Source: an uncultured bacterium (GTDB taxonomy: Bacteria; Myxococcota_A; UBA9042; PHBI01). From it: DNA of 36,409 nucleotides. A model generated the notes under the pieces. That model did no database searches, was not told the DNA's origin, and worked only from the letters and a program-made list of their open reading frames with translations. The position numbers were made by a program, and so were the translations under genes. Below are positions 33,660-36,409 of the stretch, piece by piece; position 1 is the stretch's first letter; each line of letters starts with the position of its first letter. Location: contig CALHXW010000397.1 of NCBI GenBank assembly GCA_938040325.1, forward strand, positions 1 to 36,409. Reading direction: 5' to 3'.

Positions 33660-34856
33660 CTAGCCCGGCTCTGGCTTGGTGGTTGTCCCGTCGCTGAACC
33701 GAGCAAAGCGTTCCTGCTCCCGCGCGTGAACCGGACCCTGGGAATCCCATGGCCAGCCGCCAAAGCGCGTGCGGCGATAGTCGCTGTAGGCCTGCCTGAC
33801 CTCGTCCTGAGTGTTCATGACGAAGGGCCCGTGCTGAGCAACGGGCTCTCCGATGGGCCGGCCCTGGAGGACCAGCAGCTCCACGTCGCTCGCGCCACTC
33901 TCGAGGGTGAGGCTCATGTCAGCGCGTGCCCGGGCGCGATGCTGCGCGGCGAGCGGGACACCGCCCACGCGTAGCTCATCGCCGATGAAGAAGTAGAGCG
34001 ACCGGTGCGTGCCCGCAGCGGCCGGCGGTAAATCGATGCGAGTGTTGGCGCTCATGCGGAGAGGCCAGATCGCGACGTCGGCCGCTGGATCGGTCGCCCA
34101 TGAGCTCGGCGGTGGCGCAGGGGCGTGGGCGTCATTGAACACGCCCGCCACGACCGTCACGCGGGTCGAACCAGGACGCCCGAGCACGTCAGGCACCGTC
34201 ACAACCGGAATGGACTCGCGCCACAGCATCGTGAAGTGGGGTTCAACCATCTTGTTCTTCGCCGGCAGGTTGAGCCAGATTTGAAAGAGCTCCAGCGGGT
34301 TCCCAGCCTCCTGATTGCGCAGTGGAAACATCTCGGCGTGAAGGATCCCGCGACCCGCCGTGAGCCACTGGGTGTCGCCGCCGCCGTAGCGCGCCGCGGC
34401 TCCCATCGAGTCCGCGTGGTCTAGCAATCCCTCTCGCACCACGGTGACGGTCTCAAAGCCCCGGTGTGGATGCTGTGGAAACCCTGGAACCACGTCGCCG
34501 TGGTACATGCGAAAGCCATCCTTGACCGTGAAGTCTTGCCCGAGGCGTCGGCCCTCAAGGCTTGCGGCGGGTCCCATCGCGTCGTTTCCTGGTGGGTACG
34601 CGTCCTGGTGGTGGACGCAAAAGAGGAAAGGGTCGTCGGTGTCCCAGACGAAGCCGAGCTGGCTGGTCCCGAGGACGGCGTCACGTCCTTCGATCGGTCG
34701 TGTCATGGTTGAACCTGCTTCACGTGGTGGTGGGGACGTTGCGGCAGGGGCCGGCGGTCGACCGCACGCAGCTGCCGCCAACGCCGAGCCAGCTGCTACT
34801 GCTCGCGCCATCTCTCCGAGCGCTTGCCGTCGACCGCGGAGCTGTCCGTCGCTCAT
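33660..34856 (-). CDS. Pirin family protein with predicted export (Tat/lipoprotein) signal
   Basis: 398 residues. The bicupin pirin fold is clear from PGFPQHPHRGFETVT and GRGILHAEMF, which supply the metal ligands His129, His131, His173 and Glu175. Pirins bind iron and some act as quercetin dioxygenases or redox sensors; the substrate here is unknown. The start at ATG 34856 has GAGGAG about eight bases upstream. It adds about 50 residues ahead of the usual pirin start (Met51): a twin arginine (GRRQALG, Arg9-Arg10), an alanine-rich hydrophobic stretch and a lipobox-like AAAC ending at Cys31, then a proline-rich linker. This suggests an envelope-located pirin, unusual for a family generally found in the cytoplasm or nucleus. 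The start at Met51 would give an ordinary cytoplasmic pirin but has a weaker ribosome-binding site. A lipoprotein phosphatase gene lies 133 bases upstream on the same strand. Confidence 0.88.
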   Translation of the reverse strand: MSDGQLRGRRQALGEMARAVAAGSALAAAACGRPPAPAATSPPPREAGSTMTRPIEGRDAVLGTSQLGFVWDTDDPFLFCVHHQDAYPPGNDAMGPAASLEGRRLGQDFTVKDGFRMYHGDVVPGFPQHPHRGFETVTVVREGLLDHADSMGAAARYGGGDTQWLTAGRGILHAEMFPLRNQEAGNPLELFQIWLNLPAKNKMVEPHFTMLWRESIPVVTVPDVLGRPGSTRVTVVAGVFNDAHAPAPPPSSWATDPAADVAIWPLRMSANTRIDLPPAAAGTHRSLYFFIGDELRVGGVPLAAQHRARARADMSLTLESGASDVELLVLQGRPIGEPVAQHGPFVMNTQDEVRQAYSDYRRTRFGGWPWDSQGPVHAREQERFARFSDGTTTKPEPG

Positions 34857-34989
34857 TGCTGAGGCTCCTCAAGGTCAGTGTCGTGCGTTCTTGCCTGCAC
34901 CGACAAGGTCTCAAACTTCGACCTTGGATGGCAATCTCAGCGGCGCACATGACGGCTTGCGAAGGGCAACTCCAAGCGGACGTCATCGA

Positions 34990-35562
34990 TCAGCGTGGCG
35001 TGCCCAAGATGTCGCGCACCGCTTCGGTCAGGCCCGCGAGTCCGGCGCCGACACCGAGTTCGACCGCCTCGGCGACCGGCAGGCCAAGCCGCTCGGCGTG
35101 GTAGAGGGCCCACGACGCACCCACTCGGTTCGATGACGCACAGTGGAGGTAAACAGGACCGCCACGAGCTATCTCACGGTCGTAGAGGTCGTAGAGGTCC
35201 TCCCGGAACTGGACGTCGGAGTAGCGCTCGCTGACCACCGGATAGCGTATGTACTCGCCGCCCAGGCTCTCCACGAGCGCTTTCTCGTCGAAGGGGTCTT
35301 CTGGCTCGGTGCGGAGGTTGATGACGCGAGCGCCTGCTTCGACGACCTCACGCAGGCGCGCCTCTGACGGCTGGCCCGCGGCGATCCAGCCGAAGCTGAT
35401 GTCGCGTTCGTAGTCGGTCGACGCGGCGAAGCCCTCGTAAGGCCAGGCGACCTCGGAGCTGTCGCCTGCGTTGCCACCACCGCAGCCGAAGGGCAACAAG
35501 AGGAGGGCTAGCACCAGCACCCCAGTTCGCAGTACCGCGTCGCGGTTGGTTGTCGTCAACAT
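34990..35562 (-). CDS. Lipoprotein with tyrosine-phosphatase-like (DUF442/BLH-type) domain
   Basis: 190 residues from ATG 35562, chosen because GGAGAGG sits just upstream; a GTG at 35574 is also in frame. The N-terminus is a lipoprotein signal (hydrophobic LVLALLLL, lipobox PFGC, Cys27). The mature part starts the fold with ISFGWIAAGQPSEARL and GARVINLRTEPED. The phosphate loop is YLHCASSNRVGASWAL, with Cys141 and Arg146 four residues apart. That CX4R spacing is that of the beta-lactamase-hydrolase-like / DUF442 phosphatases, not the CX5R of classic tyrosine phosphatases. Its substrate is unknown and its site would be the cell envelope. It lies upstream of, and could be co-transcribed with, the exported pirin. 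Confidence 0.82.
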   Translation of the reverse strand: MLTTTNRDAVLRTGVLVLALLLLPFGCGGGNAGDSSEVAWPYEGFAASTDYERDISFGWIAAGQPSEARLREVVEAGARVINLRTEPEDPFDEKALVESLGGEYIRYPVVSERYSDVQFREDLYDLYDREIARGGPVYLHCASSNRVGASWALYHAERLGLPVAEAVELGVGAGLAGLTEAVRDILGTPR

Positions 35563-35628
35563 CAGCCTCTCCACTGTGGCCGCTACGGTGCCTCAGGGCG
35601 GGTCGCTGTGTCAGGTTCCGTCCAGAGA

Positions 35629-35640
35629 ACGCTGTAGCGT
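35629..35640. promoter_or_regulatory. Inverted repeat in the phosphatase/dehydrogenase divergent region
   Basis: ACGCT-GT-AGCGT lies between the two divergent genes, 67 and 77 bases from their starts. Its size and position suit an operator. The regulator is unknown. Confidence 0.25.
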
Positions 35641-35691
35641 CAATTGCTTCCGTCGGCCCTCGACCAGGCCGCCAACCGGAACTACACTCCC

Positions 35692-35705
35692 CCAGTTCTA
35701 ACTGG
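35692..35705. promoter_or_regulatory. Inverted repeat overlapping the dehydrogenase ribosome-binding site
   Basis: CCAGTT-CT-AACTGG has its right arm running into GGAGG (35704-35708), the ribosome-binding site of the next gene. A protein bound here, or the short hairpin in RNA, could reduce translation. Confidence 0.3.
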
Positions 35706-35716
35706 AGGCCTTGCGT

Positions 35717-36385
35717 ATGGGTACAGCGCTCGTGACTGGCGCGAATCGTGGAATCGGACTGGAGCTGTGTCGACAGCTCTCCGCGCGCGGCGAAGCCGTT
35801 GTGGCGGTGTGCCGCACCACGTCGGCGGAGCTTGATAGCATCGAAGACGTGCGGGTCATCTCTGGAGTGGACCTGCTTTCCGCCGACGCGGAGCAGGTGC
35901 TCATCGACGGTCTCGACGGCAAGCCAATCGACCTGGCCATCCTCAACGCAGGGATCTTGCGCAACGAGACGCTCGAGCGCCTCGATGTCGAGTCGATTCG
36001 AGCGCAGTTTGAGGTCAACGCGCTCGGTCCGCTCCGACTCGCGTCCGCCCTCGCGCCAGCGCATCTCAAGACGGGCGCGAAGCTCATGATCGTCACGAGC
36101 CGCATGGGGTCGATCGAGGACAACACGTCCGGTGGTCGCTACGGCTATCGAATGTCGAAGGCAGCGGTGAACATGGCGACACGCTCACTCGCCCACGACC
36201 TCGGTCCTCGCGGCGTCGCCGCAGCGGTTGTCCACCCCGGCTTTGTTCGGACCGAGATGACCGGCGGTCATGGCTTCATCGATCCGAGCGAAGCGGCGAG
36301 CGGCATCATCAGTCGCTGCGACGAGCTGCACATTGGCAACTCGGGCTCGTTTTGGCACCAGAACGGCGAAGCGCTGCCCTGGTAG
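35717..36385 (+). CDS. Short-chain dehydrogenase/reductase (SDR) family oxidoreductase
   Basis: 222 residues, a full-length compact classical SDR. The ATG at 35717 is chosen over an in-frame TTG six bases earlier because GGAGG lies eight bases upstream. The landmarks are TGANRGIG at 7-14 (NAD(P) binding), LNAGI at 76-80, Asn101, Ser128 and the catalytic Tyr144-x3-Lys148 in YRMSK, then the HPGFVRTEMTG loop. An Arg in the TGANRGIG turn and Arg33 after the second strand (AVCRTTS) suggest NADP(H) preference, by inference. The short form resembles carbonyl-reductase/C-factor-like SDRs, but the substrate cannot be told. It is divergent from the lipoprotein phosphatase gene. Confidence 0.88.
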   Translation: MGTALVTGANRGIGLELCRQLSARGEAVVAVCRTTSAELDSIEDVRVISGVDLLSADAEQVLIDGLDGKPIDLAILNAGILRNETLERLDVESIRAQFEVNALGPLRLASALAPAHLKTGAKLMIVTSRMGSIEDNTSGGRYGYRMSKAAVNMATRSLAHDLGPRGVAAAVVHPGFVRTEMTGGHGFIDPSEAASGIISRCDELHIGNSGSFWHQNGEALPW

Positions 36386-36409
36386 TCGATGGCGGCATGC
36401 GGTCAGCTT

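Noticed and set aside
33543..33974. Plus-strand open frame at the pirin 3' end.
   Set aside because: It overlaps the pirin coding sequence in antisense and has no recognisable protein features.

Overview
The window is high-GC bacterial DNA of a delta-proteobacterial / Myxococcota-like type. This placement is an inference. It rests on a MYXO-CTERM-like C-terminal sorting signal, several lipoprotein signals, and giant TIG-repeat and FG-GAP-repeat surface proteins. No rRNA, tRNA, CRISPR array or insertion sequence was recognised.

Layout. Bases 1-142 hold the last codons of a nucleotide-sugar dehydrogenase. Next comes a membrane protein of unknown function with a striking 11-residue repeat at its N-terminus (286-1863), then a MarR-type regulator (2162-2590). 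A 572-base convergent gap follows, carrying two near-identical terminator-like hairpins. Beyond it lies a small membrane/coiled-coil protein on the minus strand (3163-3894).

The core, about 26 kb or 70% of the window, is a tandem pair of paralogous giant genes on the minus strand (29976->17068 and 16963->4118). Each encodes a lipoprotein of about 4,300 residues with the same plan. A lipobox signal peptide is followed by 36 TIG/IPT immunoglobulin-like repeats, then 14 FG-GAP/VCBS calcium-loop repeats, with a C-type-lectin-like domain bearing an EPN motif inserted between FG-GAP repeats 4 and 5. The repeats correspond one-to-one between the two proteins, so the array was already complete when the whole gene duplicated. 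The likely role is a pair of very long, outer-membrane-anchored adhesins or binding proteins with a calcium-dependent tip.

Divergent from the pair, across a 185-base gap with a perfect 14-base palindrome, is a secreted subtilisin-fold protein (30162-33482) that has lost three of the four catalytic-site residues. It ends in a MYXO-CTERM-like surface-sorting tail. I infer that these three genes form one cell-surface locus.

The right end is more ordinary. It holds a pirin with an apparent Tat/lipoprotein export signal, a lipoprotein with a CX4R phosphatase loop (these two possibly an operon), and a divergent short-chain dehydrogenase.
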